From Arthrobacter sp. fls2-241-R2A-200 (GTDB taxonomy: Bacteria > Actinomycetota > Actinomycetes > Actinomycetales > Micrococcaceae), in contig NZ_JARVRJ010000017.1 in NCBI RefSeq assembly GCF_030209745.1, forward strand, positions 62,001-126,000: a stretch of DNA of 64,000 nt, written 5' to 3'. Under the pieces are notes generated by a model. The model worked only from the letters and a program-made list of their open reading frames with translations. It was not told the DNA's origin and did not search any database. A program made the translations under genes and the position numbers. This document shows positions 41,675-51,279 of the stretch, piece by piece; position 1 is the first letter of the stretch, and the number at the start of each line of letters is the position of its first letter.

Positions 41675-42472
41675 ATGGTCCCGCTTCAATCACCCAGTGT
41701 CCACGTTGGAAAACGGGTGCGCCTGCAAGCCCGGCAGCATCCGGAGACGTTGCGGCGCTCGCCGGTGGATTTGGAAGTTGTGATTCCTGCGTACAACGAG
41801 GCAACGAGGATTCCGAATACGTTGGTACAAACGGTGGACTTCCTCGCCAGCCAATCATGGTCCTCACGCATTGTGGTGGTGGACAACGGCAGCGTGGACG
41901 AGACGGCGGCGGTGGTGCGGCGTATCTCCCGTGACGCGGGTGCCATGGTGCCTATCTCCTTGGTGGGCTGCTCCCTGCAGGGAAAGGGAGCTGCTGTCCG
42001 GCGTGGCCTACTGAGCGGAACGTCCAGGTTTACCGGCTTCTTTGACGCAGACCTCGCTACTCCTTTGGAAACCCTCACCGAGACGATGTCCCTCCTCGAG
42101 GACGGGGCGGCAGCGGTGATTGCGTCCCGCCATGCGGAGGGCTCTACCGTGGTGCGTCCACAGCATCTCGGGCGCAGGGTGGGGGGAACGGCGTTCCGCG
42201 TGCTGACCAAAGCAAAGGTCAAGGGCATCCAAGACACCCAATGTGGCTTCAAATTCTTTGAACGGGACGCCTTGACCGCGGCAATGGTGCAGTGCCGCAG
42301 CACCGGCTTCGCCTTTGACGTGGAGCTCCTTTTGCGCCTCCAGAACAATGAGGCACGCATCGTGGAGCTCCCGGTTGCCTGGACTGACGGAGCTAAGTCA
42401 ACCTTCCGCCCCTTCCAGGATGGCGTGGCCAGTTTCGCCTCAGTGATTCAACTTCAGAAAGCATCAGCATGA
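41675..42472 (+). CDS. GT2 glycosyltransferase, dolichyl-phosphate glucosyltransferase-like
   Basis: ATG 41675 follows GGAGGT by four bases and gives 265 residues; ATG 41597 is possible but less supported. The fold is VDLEVVIPAYNEATRIPNTL, VVDNGSVDETAAVV, and the DxD motif FTGFFDADLATPLETL. The acceptor-lipid-type signature IQDTQCGFKFFERDAL is also present. This pattern fits enzymes that charge polyprenyl phosphate with a sugar, such as Alg5-like proteins. That sugar donor would suit the GT-C domain encoded two genes later. It opens a five-gene cluster with overlapping ends. Confidence 0.9.
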   Translation: MVPLQSPSVHVGKRVRLQARQHPETLRRSPVDLEVVIPAYNEATRIPNTLVQTVDFLASQSWSSRIVVVDNGSVDETAAVVRRISRDAGAMVPISLVGCSLQGKGAAVRRGLLSGTSRFTGFFDADLATPLETLTETMSLLEDGAAAVIASRHAEGSTVVRPQHLGRRVGGTAFRVLTKAKVKGIQDTQCGFKFFERDALTAAMVQCRSTGFAFDVELLLRLQNNEARIVELPVAWTDGAKSTFRPFQDGVASFASVIQLQKASA

Positions 42473-43911
42473 CCTATGCCACAACGGACATGAACTCCCC
42501 GGCACAGCTTGCCGGCAAACATGTGCTGGTCCTCAACTGGCGCGACATCCAACATTCCCAGGCTGGTGGCGCCGAACAGTACATGCACCAGATCTCACGT
42601 AGATGGGTGCAAAACGGAGTTCAAGTTACGTGGTTTACCGGGCGTGACTCGGGCCAGGCTGCGGAGGACGTCATCGACGGGATCCGGATACTGCGCGGGG
42701 GAGGCCCCTTGTCGATTTACGGCCAGGCAGCGCTCAAGATGCTCCGCAGCGGAGCGAATTACGATGCCGTTGTTGACTGCCAAAACGGGATCCCGTTTTT
42801 CTCCCCCTTGTTCCTGCCGCGCACTACGCCCATCGTCCAAGTGGTCCATCACGTCCACCAAGAACAGTTCCGGACAAAATTCTCCCCACCCATGGCTGCG
42901 GTGGGACGTTTCCTGGAGAGCGCCGGCGCCAAGACGGTGTACGGCCAACGCTCCATCGTCGCCGTTTCGCCGTCAACCCGCTTGGAATTGCGGAAGCTCG
43001 GATTTTCCGGACCCATCCACGTGGTGCCTAACGGCAGCATCGACATTCCTCCTTTGGTGGCAGAACGGGCGGCTGAGCCGACCATCGCCGTCGTGAGCCG
43101 TTTAGTGCCGCATAAGCGGCTGGACCTGTTGTTGGGGCAGTTCGCCGTCGCCGTGCGGACCGTGCCGAAACTGCGTTTGGACCTTGTTGGTGACGGTCCC
43201 GAGCGGTCCCGTCTGCAACAGCTGGCCATGGACCTGGGCCTCGACGACGCCGTGACGTTCCACGGTTATCAACCCGACGCGGTGCGGGATGCGTTGTTGG
43301 GCAGGGCATGGTTGACCGCGTCCACCTCGGCTTCGGAGGGATGGGGATGCTCGGTGATTGAGGCGGCCGCGTGGGGTGTGCCTTGCTTGGCCTTGCGAGT
43401 GCCCGGCATCCGGGACTCAGTTGTTGAAGGCAGGACCGGATGGCTTGTGGACCCGCCCCGGGAATTCGCAAACGCAATGATCGATGCCGTGTGGGCGTTG
43501 GCTGCACCGCGAACGGCCAGCGTGATGGCCGCCGAGTGCCGCGAATGGGCCGGATGCTTCACATGGGACAGGAGCGCAAGGCTGCTCACGGGGGCGCTCC
43601 TCGAGGAAGAAAAATTGTTGCGCGAGGGCGGAGATCCACGCGCCAGCCACTCGGATCTCTCAACCTTGGCGCAGTTCGATCTGCCCGCCGAAGCGGATCT
43701 GGATACCATCCTGCGCCCAACGGACGAGATTGCGGTGATTGGGGGGAGCTACGTATCGGTGTTGATGAGGGGGCGCGACGAATTCGAAGCCTTCGCTGCC
43801 GTGACAAGGATCGGCGGCGAAGGGGTGCAGCTCCGTCCCGCTGGCCCGAACACGCTCCTCGCCGGGCCTGGAAGCGCGTTCTCTCCTGTCGACGCCGTCG
43901 ACGGTAAGTAG
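42469..43911 (+). CDS. GT4 family glycosyltransferase
   Basis: The 480-residue GT-B enzyme overlaps the previous stop by four bases. Evidence is LNWRDIQHSQAGGAEQYMHQ at the N-terminus (acceptor side), VVSRLVPHKRLDLLLGQFAV and the donor-side SEGWGCSVIEAAAWGVP (E-x7-E) near residue 295. After residue 390 there is an extra 90-residue C-terminal segment with no recognised domain. It adds sugars during assembly of an extracellular polysaccharide or glycolipid. Confidence 0.9.
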   Translation: MTYATTDMNSPAQLAGKHVLVLNWRDIQHSQAGGAEQYMHQISRRWVQNGVQVTWFTGRDSGQAAEDVIDGIRILRGGGPLSIYGQAALKMLRSGANYDAVVDCQNGIPFFSPLFLPRTTPIVQVVHHVHQEQFRTKFSPPMAAVGRFLESAGAKTVYGQRSIVAVSPSTRLELRKLGFSGPIHVVPNGSIDIPPLVAERAAEPTIAVVSRLVPHKRLDLLLGQFAVAVRTVPKLRLDLVGDGPERSRLQQLAMDLGLDDAVTFHGYQPDAVRDALLGRAWLTASTSASEGWGCSVIEAAAWGVPCLALRVPGIRDSVVEGRTGWLVDPPREFANAMIDAVWALAAPRTASVMAAECREWAGCFTWDRSARLLTGALLEEEKLLREGGDPRASHSDLSTLAQFDLPAEADLDTILRPTDEIAVIGGSYVSVLMRGRDEFEAFAAVTRIGGEGVQLRPAGPNTLLAGPGSAFSPVDAVDGK

Positions 43912-43945
43912 CGCCAATTTGTTGGTGGAGGTAAAAGATCACGTC

Positions 43946-46900
43946 ATGACCACTGCTGTGCGTGGGCGTGCAACAGCGCAGGGCAGGGACAACACGCCGG
44001 ACAGCAGGGTGGACGTAGCCGGCAACAGCGGTGTCCTCGCTGTCTCCGCGGGAGTGGTTGGCCTCGTTAGTTATGCCTGCACCCTTTTGATGGCCAACAC
44101 GCTGGGCACCGCCGACTACACGTTGTTCGCCTCGGCCGCGATGATGGTCGGGATCGTGGGTATCGTGGCTGCGGCTTTGGTCCCCCTACCGCTTTCACAC
44201 GTTGTGGCTGCTTATCCCGCGGGCTCTGAAGGCAGGCGTGACGGGATTGCTTTCTCGGTTTTTGTTTCGTGCCTGGCTGGCGCTGCGGCTGCCCTCGTGT
44301 CGGGCGGTCTGACGCTGGCGCTGGGCAAACCGTCCATGGCCGGCGCGGTGGCACTGGGTTCTTTCGCCATTTTCGCTGTGACGGCCCAAGAGGGATGGCT
44401 TCAAGGCGAACTGCGTTTTAAGTGGTACGCCTTGCGGACCGTCGGCGAAGTGGTGGTCAGGCTGATGTTCAGCCTGTTGGTCGTTGCCCTGGCTTGGGGT
44501 GCCGGTGGGGCCGTCCTGGGCTTCGCCGTGGGTGCCGCCGGAGGACTGTTGGTGCCGCGTTCGTTCTATCGCGACCTCCGTTGGCGCCCGCATGTGGTGC
44601 GCCAAAAATGGCGGTGGGCTGAAACCAGCGACATCGCATCGGTTCTGTGCGTGGTGTCGGTATTGGTGGGCATTGATGTGGTCTTGGTGGGCTTTCTGGA
44701 CGACGGATCGGTGGCCGCCGCAGGTTTCCAGGCCCTCTCGACGATCGCCAAGGGTCCCGTTTATGTGGCGGCAGGGACCGCGCTGGTGGCCTTCCCGTTG
44801 CTGCGCACCCCAGGGGTGGACGCCGGCGGCGTCCTGAGGGATGCCTTCGCTTCTTTCGGGCAACTCGCCGTGGTGGCCTTTGCCATCATCGCCACCGCGC
44901 CTGCGTCGCTGGCCGGCCTGATTGTTCCGCAGAAATATCACGGCTCGTTGGAACTCCTGCCGTGGCTTGCCGCAGCCGGCTTGGGTTACGCGGTGTTGAT
45001 GGGACTTTCCACAGTGCTGTTGGCCATGCGGGCCTACCGTCGTTGCCAGGTTGGCCTCGTGTGCGCGTCGTTGCTGGTTGTCGGCGGTCTGTGGGGCGGA
45101 TGGCAGGTGGACGGCGTCTTCGGCTTGAGCATCGGTTGTGCCGTCGGGTCTGTAGCGGCCGCCGTCGTGCTGGTGGTGTTGGCGCGGCCCATCCTGATGG
45201 CTGCCGGGCCGGGCGCCGGAGTCGGCCGGTCTGCGCTCCTTGCCGTGGCCTTGCTGGTAGTCCTCGCTATGGCCGGGCATCTGCAGCCGATGGTGTGGCT
45301 TCTGGTGTCCGGTGTCAGCGGGGCGGCAGTCCTGGCCCACCAGCGCGGCATGCTGCCGTACTGGAACGACCTCAGAATTCGACGGCGACGGCGGGCCCGG
45401 CGCCGCCGCACGTCCAAGCATGGCGAGCGGCGAACAGCGCGAGTGGCGTTCTTGGGCAGTTGGGTGTTTACCAACGCAGCGGTTGCCTTCATTGCCGTGG
45501 TTGCCGGGGCGTTCGGTGTCCGGGCCTTGGGCCTTCAGCAGGGTTTTGAACTGTGGGTGGATGAGCTGTTGTACGTCCAACTCGGTGAATCCGTCAGCAC
45601 CGGCCACTTCCCCACGCTGCCGGATGGGCCGTTTTTCCTTCACCCACCCGGCTACTTCCTGCTCGAAGCCGCCGCCATCAAACTCTTCAACATTTCCGGA
45701 CCCATCATCGACGTCACTTTGCACCTGCGCTGGCTCAACGCCGCGTTGGGTGCCGTGACCGTGGGGCTGGGTTTCCTCTTGGTGCGGAAGCTGGCAAGCA
45801 CGACGGCGGCATGGCTCACAGCTGCGCTTCTCGCGTTCGAGCCGTTCGTCCTCAGGAACAACAGCCATGCGTTCCTGGAAACTTCGGCGATGCTGCCGGC
45901 TCTGATCGGCCTGCTCTTGCTCGTGGATAGACGCGCACAGAAGAGCAGGCGATCTTTCCTGAGGATTGCTGCCGCCGGTCTGCTGCTGGGGATTTCCGTG
46001 CTGTGTAAAGACTTCTTCTTTATTTGCAGCGTTGCCCCCGTCCTCGTTGCCACTGTGTGGAAGAAGACGATCCCGTGGCGTCAAGGGCTGGCCGTGGTCG
46101 CCTTCGGGTTGGTCCCCTATGCGGTGTACCTGCTGGTTGTGACTGCCAATGGATACTTCCCCAGTTGGGTGTGGGCCAAGAGCAACGGCGTATTGCGCAT
46201 GTCCGGGGCGGTGAAGACCTCGGGATTTACGGCGGAGGGGTCCCCGAGCCTGGTCTCGCGGCTCATTGAGCAAGGCGGCAGCTTCGGTACAAGTTATGCG
46301 CTGTTGGGCTTGTGCCCCTTGGTGGGGCTCCTCCTGTGCTTCAGCCATTACGCCGGTCGGCGTCTGATCGGGTTGGCCGGCTTGGGCCTTGGCGCGGCGG
46401 GCGCCTACAGTGCAGTGTTCGGCACGTTCGAGGAACAATACGGGTACGGCGTCATGGTGGCCGGGGCTATCTGTTCGGTCCTGGTTGTGGTGGAGCTGCG
46501 GGAAAGACGCCCCAAAGCACGCCGACCGCTGGCAGTCCTCAGCGTTTGCTACGTGGTTGTCACCGTGGTGTTGGGGCTCCGTACCGAACTGGCCGTGGAT
46601 GACGGTTTCGTCAGGGCCAACGGCTGGATACAAGCCGAACTTCCACCCGACGCCCGGATCAGCGTCACCAACAGCACAGCGCAGTTCGCCTACAGGGCGG
46701 ATCCGCGGTTCGGGATTTGGCCTTCTGCGCCCCTGATGAAACAAAACGGCGTCAGCTACATCCTCACCCAGTCCAAGCCCACCAGCCAGGGCTACGGATA
46801 TGCCAACCCCACCATGCTCGTTTGGTTGAAAACCCATGGCACCCCGATGATCACCACCCCCGGCCCTACTAACGGTGAAACCACCGTTTGGTACGTGGAT

Positions 46901-46972
46901 CCCGCCGATCTTGAAGCCGCGGCAGCGGCCAACATCGGGGTGCCCTCCAAGGACTACGGGACGGAAAAATGA
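43946..46972 (+). CDS. Fusion of a polysaccharide flippase-like domain and a GT39/PMT-like GT-C domain
   Basis: ATG 43946 gives 1008 residues; GGAGGT lies 13 bases upstream. Residues 25-440 have 12-14 hydrophobic helices with the MATE/Wzx-like start GVVGLVSYACTLLMANTLGT. A basic linker (RIRRRRRARRRRTSKHGERR) separates a second half (residues 480-1008) with GT-C features: a first extracellular loop with WVDELLYVQLGE (Asp-Glu), HPPGYFLLEAAAIKLF, then RWLNAALGAVTVGLGFLL. PMT_2-type enzymes use polyprenyl-phosphate sugars. One polypeptide could flip and glycosylate. Overlaps the next gene by four bases. Confidence 0.85.
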   Translation: MTTAVRGRATAQGRDNTPDSRVDVAGNSGVLAVSAGVVGLVSYACTLLMANTLGTADYTLFASAAMMVGIVGIVAAALVPLPLSHVVAAYPAGSEGRRDGIAFSVFVSCLAGAAAALVSGGLTLALGKPSMAGAVALGSFAIFAVTAQEGWLQGELRFKWYALRTVGEVVVRLMFSLLVVALAWGAGGAVLGFAVGAAGGLLVPRSFYRDLRWRPHVVRQKWRWAETSDIASVLCVVSVLVGIDVVLVGFLDDGSVAAAGFQALSTIAKGPVYVAAGTALVAFPLLRTPGVDAGGVLRDAFASFGQLAVVAFAIIATAPASLAGLIVPQKYHGSLELLPWLAAAGLGYAVLMGLSTVLLAMRAYRRCQVGLVCASLLVVGGLWGGWQVDGVFGLSIGCAVGSVAAAVVLVVLARPILMAAGPGAGVGRSALLAVALLVVLAMAGHLQPMVWLLVSGVSGAAVLAHQRGMLPYWNDLRIRRRRRARRRRTSKHGERRTARVAFLGSWVFTNAAVAFIAVVAGAFGVRALGLQQGFELWVDELLYVQLGESVSTGHFPTLPDGPFFLHPPGYFLLEAAAIKLFNISGPIIDVTLHLRWLNAALGAVTVGLGFLLVRKLASTTAAWLTAALLAFEPFVLRNNSHAFLETSAMLPALIGLLLLVDRRAQKSRRSFLRIAAAGLLLGISVLCKDFFFICSVAPVLVATVWKKTIPWRQGLAVVAFGLVPYAVYLLVVTANGYFPSWVWAKSNGVLRMSGAVKTSGFTAEGSPSLVSRLIEQGGSFGTSYALLGLCPLVGLLLCFSHYAGRRLIGLAGLGLGAAGAYSAVFGTFEEQYGYGVMVAGAICSVLVVVELRERRPKARRPLAVLSVCYVVVTVVLGLRTELAVDDGFVRANGWIQAELPPDARISVTNSTAQFAYRADPRFGIWPSAPLMKQNGVSYILTQSKPTSQGYGYANPTMLVWLKTHGTPMITTPGPTNGETTVWYVDPADLEAAAAANIGVPSKDYGTEK

Positions 46973-48120
46973 TAATGCGAGTTTTGCACTTGGGATTTGA
47001 GGATCCCCGTATGCCCGGAGCCGGCGGCGGGTCAGTCAGGACCCACGAAATCAACAGCCGCCTCGCAGCGAAGGGGTTTGACGTCACGGTACTGACCACC
47101 CGTTATCCCGGTTGGGAGGCGCGCGTCCAGGACAGGGTACGCTATATCCCCATCGGCATCGGCACCGGAAAAAGCAGGTTGACCAGGCTGCTCGGATACG
47201 TAGTGCGCCTGCCCTGGGAAGTACGCAAACGCCGTTCGGCGGCAGACCTTGTTGTGGAGGACTTTTTCGCGCCCTTTGCCACCATGGCCGCACCGCTCTG
47301 GACTTGGCGCCCCACCATCGGAATCGTTCAATGGCTCCACGCCCGTGACAAAGCACGGCAATATAAGTTGCCCCTGCACTGGCTTGAACGGTGGGGCGTT
47401 CGCAAACATCGCCGGCTCATCTCCGTTTCGCAGGGAATTGCTGACAACTTGTGGGCATATAACCCGAACGTCCACGTGGATGTCATCGGAAACGGAGTCG
47501 ACCCCTCCGCGTGGAAACCGGAACCCAAGCTCGGGCGTGACATCCTCTTCCTCGGCCGTCTGGAGTTCGGCCACAAAGGGCTGGATCTGCTCTTGGAAGC
47601 GTGGGCGCAGTGCAGCGAGCGCATAGACGCCACCCTGCTGATCGCGGGGACCGGGCATGACGAAGCCAAGCTGCGCGAAGCCATCCGCAAGTCCGGTCTT
47701 GAAGGCCGGATCAAAATGCTTGGCTGGCTGTCGGGGGACAGGAAGTTCCAAGCGCTCAGTGATGCACGGCTGGTGGTGGTGCCTTCCAGGCATGAAACCT
47801 TTGGGTTGGTGGCCATCGACGCCTTGGCCACGGGGACCCCGGTGATCGCGTTCGACATCCCCTGCCTCAGGGATGTGGTTCCACGGGGTGCGGGTTGGCT
47901 GGTGGACGCCTTTGACGTCAACGCCTTCGCCGACGAGATGGCGCGGCGTTACATGGACTCCGGGCTGCGGACCGCGGCGTTGATCGGACGGGAATTCGCC
48001 GCCGGGTACAACTGGGACGCGCTCGCCGACATGCAGGCTAAGTCATACCGGGACTCGCTGATGGCTTTGGCGCCAGCCGGGTCAGAAGCAGTGCACCCCA
48101 GCAGCCGGGAAGGGGCGTAA
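46969..48120 (+). CDS. GT4 family glycosyltransferase
   Basis: The 383-residue GT-B enzyme starts at ATG 46969 (or ATG 46975). MRVLHLGFEDPRMPGAGGGS is the N-terminal nucleotide-fold start. The donor domain has ILFLGRLEFGHKGLDLLLEA, LLIAGTGHDEAKLREAI and VPSRHETFGLVAIDALATG with the E-x7-E-like pattern. A dispersed basic character suggests a membrane-associated acceptor. It lies between the fusion protein and the PIG-L deacetylase in the same operon. Confidence 0.9.
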   Translation: MIMRVLHLGFEDPRMPGAGGGSVRTHEINSRLAAKGFDVTVLTTRYPGWEARVQDRVRYIPIGIGTGKSRLTRLLGYVVRLPWEVRKRRSAADLVVEDFFAPFATMAAPLWTWRPTIGIVQWLHARDKARQYKLPLHWLERWGVRKHRRLISVSQGIADNLWAYNPNVHVDVIGNGVDPSAWKPEPKLGRDILFLGRLEFGHKGLDLLLEAWAQCSERIDATLLIAGTGHDEAKLREAIRKSGLEGRIKMLGWLSGDRKFQALSDARLVVVPSRHETFGLVAIDALATGTPVIAFDIPCLRDVVPRGAGWLVDAFDVNAFADEMARRYMDSGLRTAALIGREFAAGYNWDALADMQAKSYRDSLMALAPAGSEAVHPSSREGA

Positions 48121-48915
48121 ATGCCACGTCAATCAACAATCGAACACTCGCTGGCGGGCGACGCGCCTTGGTTGTTCCTCTCGCCCCACCTCGACGACGC
48201 CGTGTTGTCCTGCGGCGCGCTGATGGAAGCACAAGCCCGGGGACGCGAGATTATCGTTGCCACGGTGTTCAGCGAAGCAACGCCTGCACCACACACTCGC
48301 GCGGCGCGGTCCTTTTTGCGGCAATGCACCATGTCAGACGCCGGAGAGCTATTCGAAGCCCGGAAGGCGGAGGACCGGGCAGTCCTGGCGGACATGGGCA
48401 TCCAATCCATCCATCTCGGCGAGGTGGATGCGCTGTTCCGACGCCGGCGCAAGCCACCCCGGCTGGGGAGCAGCGCCTGGGACAGGCTCCTCCCTGAGCT
48501 CACCCACCGCTACCCCAGCTATCGGTTTGATATCGCCATGGGCCGGATTGCCAGAGGCGACAGCGAACTCATCCGCGAGTTGAGGAACGTTGTGTCTGCG
48601 CTCATCAGTCAAACGCAGGCTGAGCTGCTGTTCTGTCCGGCCGGGGTGGGTAACCACGTGGACCACCTCATCACCCGCGGGCTGGGCGCGGATCACCGGG
48701 ATCGCTTGGTGATGTACTCGGATTTCCCGTACGACATGGTGGCGGGACCGGACCAAACGCACATCGACCGCATGGGACTTGTGCCGTGGACCTGGGCCGA
48801 GGGCCTCCACGCCAAACCTGGCCGGATCCGGCAATACGCTACCCAGGCCGACGCGTTGTTCCCCGACGGCAAGATTCCCTTGCACCCCGAAACCTATTAC
48901 GTGCCGTCCGTGTAG
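48121..48915 (+). CDS. PIG-L family deacetylase
   Basis: The 264-residue protein begins directly after the previous stop. The zinc motif is [20 protein letters not shown] (H-x-D-D) near residue 20 and a third ligand appears in [14 protein letters not shown] near residue 177. PIG-L enzymes remove the acetyl group from N-acetylglucosamine-type sugars (for example GlcNAc-PI or MshB substrates). In this operon it would modify the glycan being built. It closes the five-gene glycan cluster. Confidence 0.92.
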   Translation: MPRQSTIEHSLAGDAPWLFLSPHLDDAVLSCGALMEAQARGREIIVATVFSEATPAPHTRAARSFLRQCTMSDAGELFEARKAEDRAVLADMGIQSIHLGEVDALFRRRRKPPRLGSSAWDRLLPELTHRYPSYRFDIAMGRIARGDSELIRELRNVVSALISQTQAELLFCPAGVGNHVDHLITRGLGADHRDRLVMYSDFPYDMVAGPDQTHIDRMGLVPWTWAEGLHAKPGRIRQYATQADALFPDGKIPLHPETYYVPSV

Positions 48916-48929
48916 ACGCTCCTAAAAGC

Positions 48930-48974
48930 TTGACTGAAATCGTCCGCTCCGCATATTCTGAACGAACGGTCGGT
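48930..48974 (+). promoter_or_regulatory. paaABCDE promoter with PaaR-type operator
   Basis: TTGACT (48930-48935), 18-base spacer, TATTCT (48954-48959). The operator at 48957-48974 reads ACCGACCGTTCGTTCAGA on the minus strand and covers the -10 edge and start site. AGGAG precedes ATG 48993. Confidence 0.8.
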
Positions 48975-48992
48975 AATTTATTAGGAGCAACC

Positions 48993-49988
48993 ATGGCATC
49001 GCAGAATCTGCAGTCAGTGCCCGCTGAGCTGTCCCCGGAGGAGCAGGAGCGGGAGGAAGCGGGTAAGGCGTACTTTGATCGCATCATCTCGGAGGACTCG
49101 CGCATCGAACCGCGTGACTGGATGCCGGCGGCATACCGCAAGACCCTGCTACGGCAGATCTCCCAGCATGCCCACTCGGAAATCATCGGGATGCAGCCGG
49201 AAGCCAACTGGATTACCAGGGCACCGAGCCTGAAGCGGAAGTCCATCTTGATGGCCAAAGTCCAGGACGAGGCTGGTCACGGCTTGTACCTGTACTCCGC
49301 AGCAGAAACGCTGGGCCAGAGCAGGGACCAGATGATGGAAGATTTGATCGCCGGCAAGGCCCGGTACTCGTCCATCTTTAACTACCCCACGATTTCCTGG
49401 GCGGACATGGGAGCCATCGGTTGGCTTGTGGATGGTGCCGCCATCTGCAACCAAGTGCCCCTGTGCCGCGCCTCCTACGGTCCTTACGGCCGCGCAATGG
49501 TGCGCATCTGCAAGGAAGAGTCCTTCCACCAGCGCCAGGGTTTCGAGATCCTGCTCGAGCTCTCCAACGGCACGCCTGCACAGAAGCAGATGGCCCAAGA
49601 CGCAGTGAACCGCTGGTACGCGCCGTCGTTGATGATGTTTGGTCCGCCGGATGACGATTCGCCCAACTCCAAGCAGTCCATGGCATGGAACATCAAGCGT
49701 TTCAGCAACGATGAACTCCGCAGCCGGTTCGTCGGGATGATGGTGGAGCAGGTCCGCGTCCTTGGCTTGACCCTCCCGGACAAGGACATCCGCTTCAACG
49801 AAGAGACCAAGAAGTGGGAGCACGGGCCCCTGGACTGGAACGAGTTCAAGGAAGTCCTGGCGGGCCGCGGCCCCTGCAACTCGCAGCGCATCGAGCGCCG
49901 CCGTGAGGCACACGAAAACGGTGCTTGGGTTCGCGAAGCCGCAGTGGCTTACGCCCGCAAGCAAGCAGAGAAAGTGAACGTAGCATAA
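48993..49988 (+). CDS. paaA: 1,2-phenylacetyl-CoA epoxidase subunit PaaA
   Basis: ATG 48993 with AGGAG seven bases upstream gives 331 residues. This is the catalytic di-iron subunit that epoxidises phenylacetyl-CoA. Two E-x-x-H iron motifs are visible: [17 protein letters not shown] near residue 90 and [17 protein letters not shown] near residue 173. The N-terminal [20 protein letters not shown] is typical of PaaA. The stop overlaps the paaB start (TAATG). Confidence 0.96.
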   Translation: MASQNLQSVPAELSPEEQEREEAGKAYFDRIISEDSRIEPRDWMPAAYRKTLLRQISQHAHSEIIGMQPEANWITRAPSLKRKSILMAKVQDEAGHGLYLYSAAETLGQSRDQMMEDLIAGKARYSSIFNYPTISWADMGAIGWLVDGAAICNQVPLCRASYGPYGRAMVRICKEESFHQRQGFEILLELSNGTPAQKQMAQDAVNRWYAPSLMMFGPPDDDSPNSKQSMAWNIKRFSNDELRSRFVGMMVEQVRVLGLTLPDKDIRFNEETKKWEHGPLDWNEFKEVLAGRGPCNSQRIERRREAHENGAWVREAAVAYARKQAEKVNVA

Positions 49989-50365
49989 TGGCTCCCCACG
50001 GCAACCCCGAAGCACCGGCCAGCGCCGCCAGTGAGATTAACCGCGAAGCACCTAAGGTCGCTACTACTGCGGACCAGCATCGTGAAGCGCCATGGTCCCT
50101 CTGGGAAGTCTTCGTGCGCTCCAGCCGGGGTCTCTCGCATGTGCACGCTGGTTCCTTGCACGCTCCGGATGCAGCTATGGCCTTGCGAAATGCCCGGGAT
50201 CTGTACACACGGCGCAATGAGGGCGTCTCCATCTGGGTGGTTCCGGCAGAGGCCATCTCCTCCAGCGACCCGGATTCCAAGGGAGCATTTTTCGAGTCCC
50301 CTCAGGGCAAGGATTACCGCCACGCCACCTACTACACCAAGAGCGAAGGCGTGAAGCACCTGTGA
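49988..50365 (+). CDS. paaB: 1,2-phenylacetyl-CoA epoxidase subunit PaaB
   Basis: ATG 49988 gives 125 residues. After a 35-residue variable head, the PaaB pattern appears: WSLWEVFVRSSRGLSHVHAG, HAPDAAMALRNARDLYTRRN and SIWVVPAEAI. PaaB is an accessory structural subunit of the epoxidase, thought to bridge the PaaAC modules. The stop overlaps the paaC start by four bases. Confidence 0.95.
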   Translation: MAPHGNPEAPASAASEINREAPKVATTADQHREAPWSLWEVFVRSSRGLSHVHAGSLHAPDAAMALRNARDLYTRRNEGVSIWVVPAEAISSSDPDSKGAFFESPQGKDYRHATYYTKSEGVKHL

Positions 50366-51279
50366 GCAACAAAGAAACCGACTTCGCTATCGAGGGCCAC
50401 GGCGACATTTCCGTAGGAGTCCACGGCGCTGGTGCGTCCGGAGATGGTTCTGCAAGCGCCACCCGCATCACGCCAGGTAATGCACTGCGTCCGGAAGACA
50501 TTGCCCTTGAGATCACCAGGGGAGAGATCAAGCCCAGCGAGGACGTCGCCGAGTTCGCCCTGCGCGTGGGCGACGACGGCCTGATCCTCGCCCAGCGCTT
50601 GGGCCACTGGATTTCCCGTGCTCCTGAGCTCGAGGAAGACATCGCGCTCGGCAACATCGCCTTGGATCAGCTGGGCCACGCCCGTTCGTTCCTGACCTAT
50701 GCCGGTGCTGCTTGGGGCAAGTCCGAGGACGATCTGGCGTACTTCCGCCGCGAACACGAGTTCCGTTCAGCGCACCTGTTTGAACAGCCCAACGGTGATT
50801 TCGCAGTGACCATCGCGCGCCAGTTCATTGTGAGTTTCTATCAGTACGAGCTCTACACCGCGTTGACCGCGTCCACGGATCCCACCATTGCCGCCATCTC
50901 CGCGAAGGCCGTGAAGGAAGTGGATTACCACCGCGATCACAGTGCCCAGTGGGTGCTGCGCCTAGCGGGCGGCACTGACGAATCCAGGAAGCGCATCATC
51001 CAGGGTTTCAAGCTCTTGTGGCCGTACGTGGACGAACTGTTCGAAGACGATGAGCTGACCACCCGCCTGGCCGAGGCCGGCGTCGTGGTTCAACCGTCGA
51101 GCCTCCGCTCGGCATTCGACCGGCTGACGGGCGAAATCATGGCCGAAGCCGAACTTGATATCCCCGCCGTTCCGCAGGCACCCGGTGGTGGCCGCCGCGG
51201 TAGGCACTCTGAGCACCTTGGTTTTGTCCTTGCTGAGATGCAGGTCCTGGCGCGCGAGCACCCAGGCGCAAGCTGGTGA
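50362..51279 (+). CDS. paaC: 1,2-phenylacetyl-CoA epoxidase subunit PaaC
   Basis: The 305-residue ferritin-like partner of PaaA begins at GTG 50362 and has a 45-residue N-terminal extension. GNIALDQLGHARSFLTYAGA (residues 94-113) and KEVDYHRDHSAQWVLRLAGG (near 187) are the PaaC signatures. PaaC supports folding and activity of PaaA and carries no catalytic iron in known enzymes. The GTGA overlap with paaD indicates coupling. Confidence 0.95.
   Translation: MSNKETDFAIEGHGDISVGVHGAGASGDGSASATRITPGNALRPEDIALEITRGEIKPSEDVAEFALRVGDDGLILAQRLGHWISRAPELEEDIALGNIALDQLGHARSFLTYAGAAWGKSEDDLAYFRREHEFRSAHLFEQPNGDFAVTIARQFIVSFYQYELYTALTASTDPTIAAISAKAVKEVDYHRDHSAQWVLRLAGGTDESRKRIIQGFKLLWPYVDELFEDDELTTRLAEAGVVVQPSSLRSAFDRLTGEIMAEAELDIPAVPQAPGGGRRGRHSEHLGFVLAEMQVLAREHPGASW

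Noticed and set aside
44195..46837. Open frame of 880 codons on the minus strand
   Set aside because: It is antisense to the 1008-residue flippase/GT fusion, is rich in Gln, His, Pro and Arg as expected for the reverse frame of a hydrophobic protein, and has no ribosome-binding site or domain.
48786..48992. N-terminal extension of PaaA
   Set aside because: It would overlap the PIG-L gene and cross the promoter and operator; ATG 48993 has a good ribosome-binding site.
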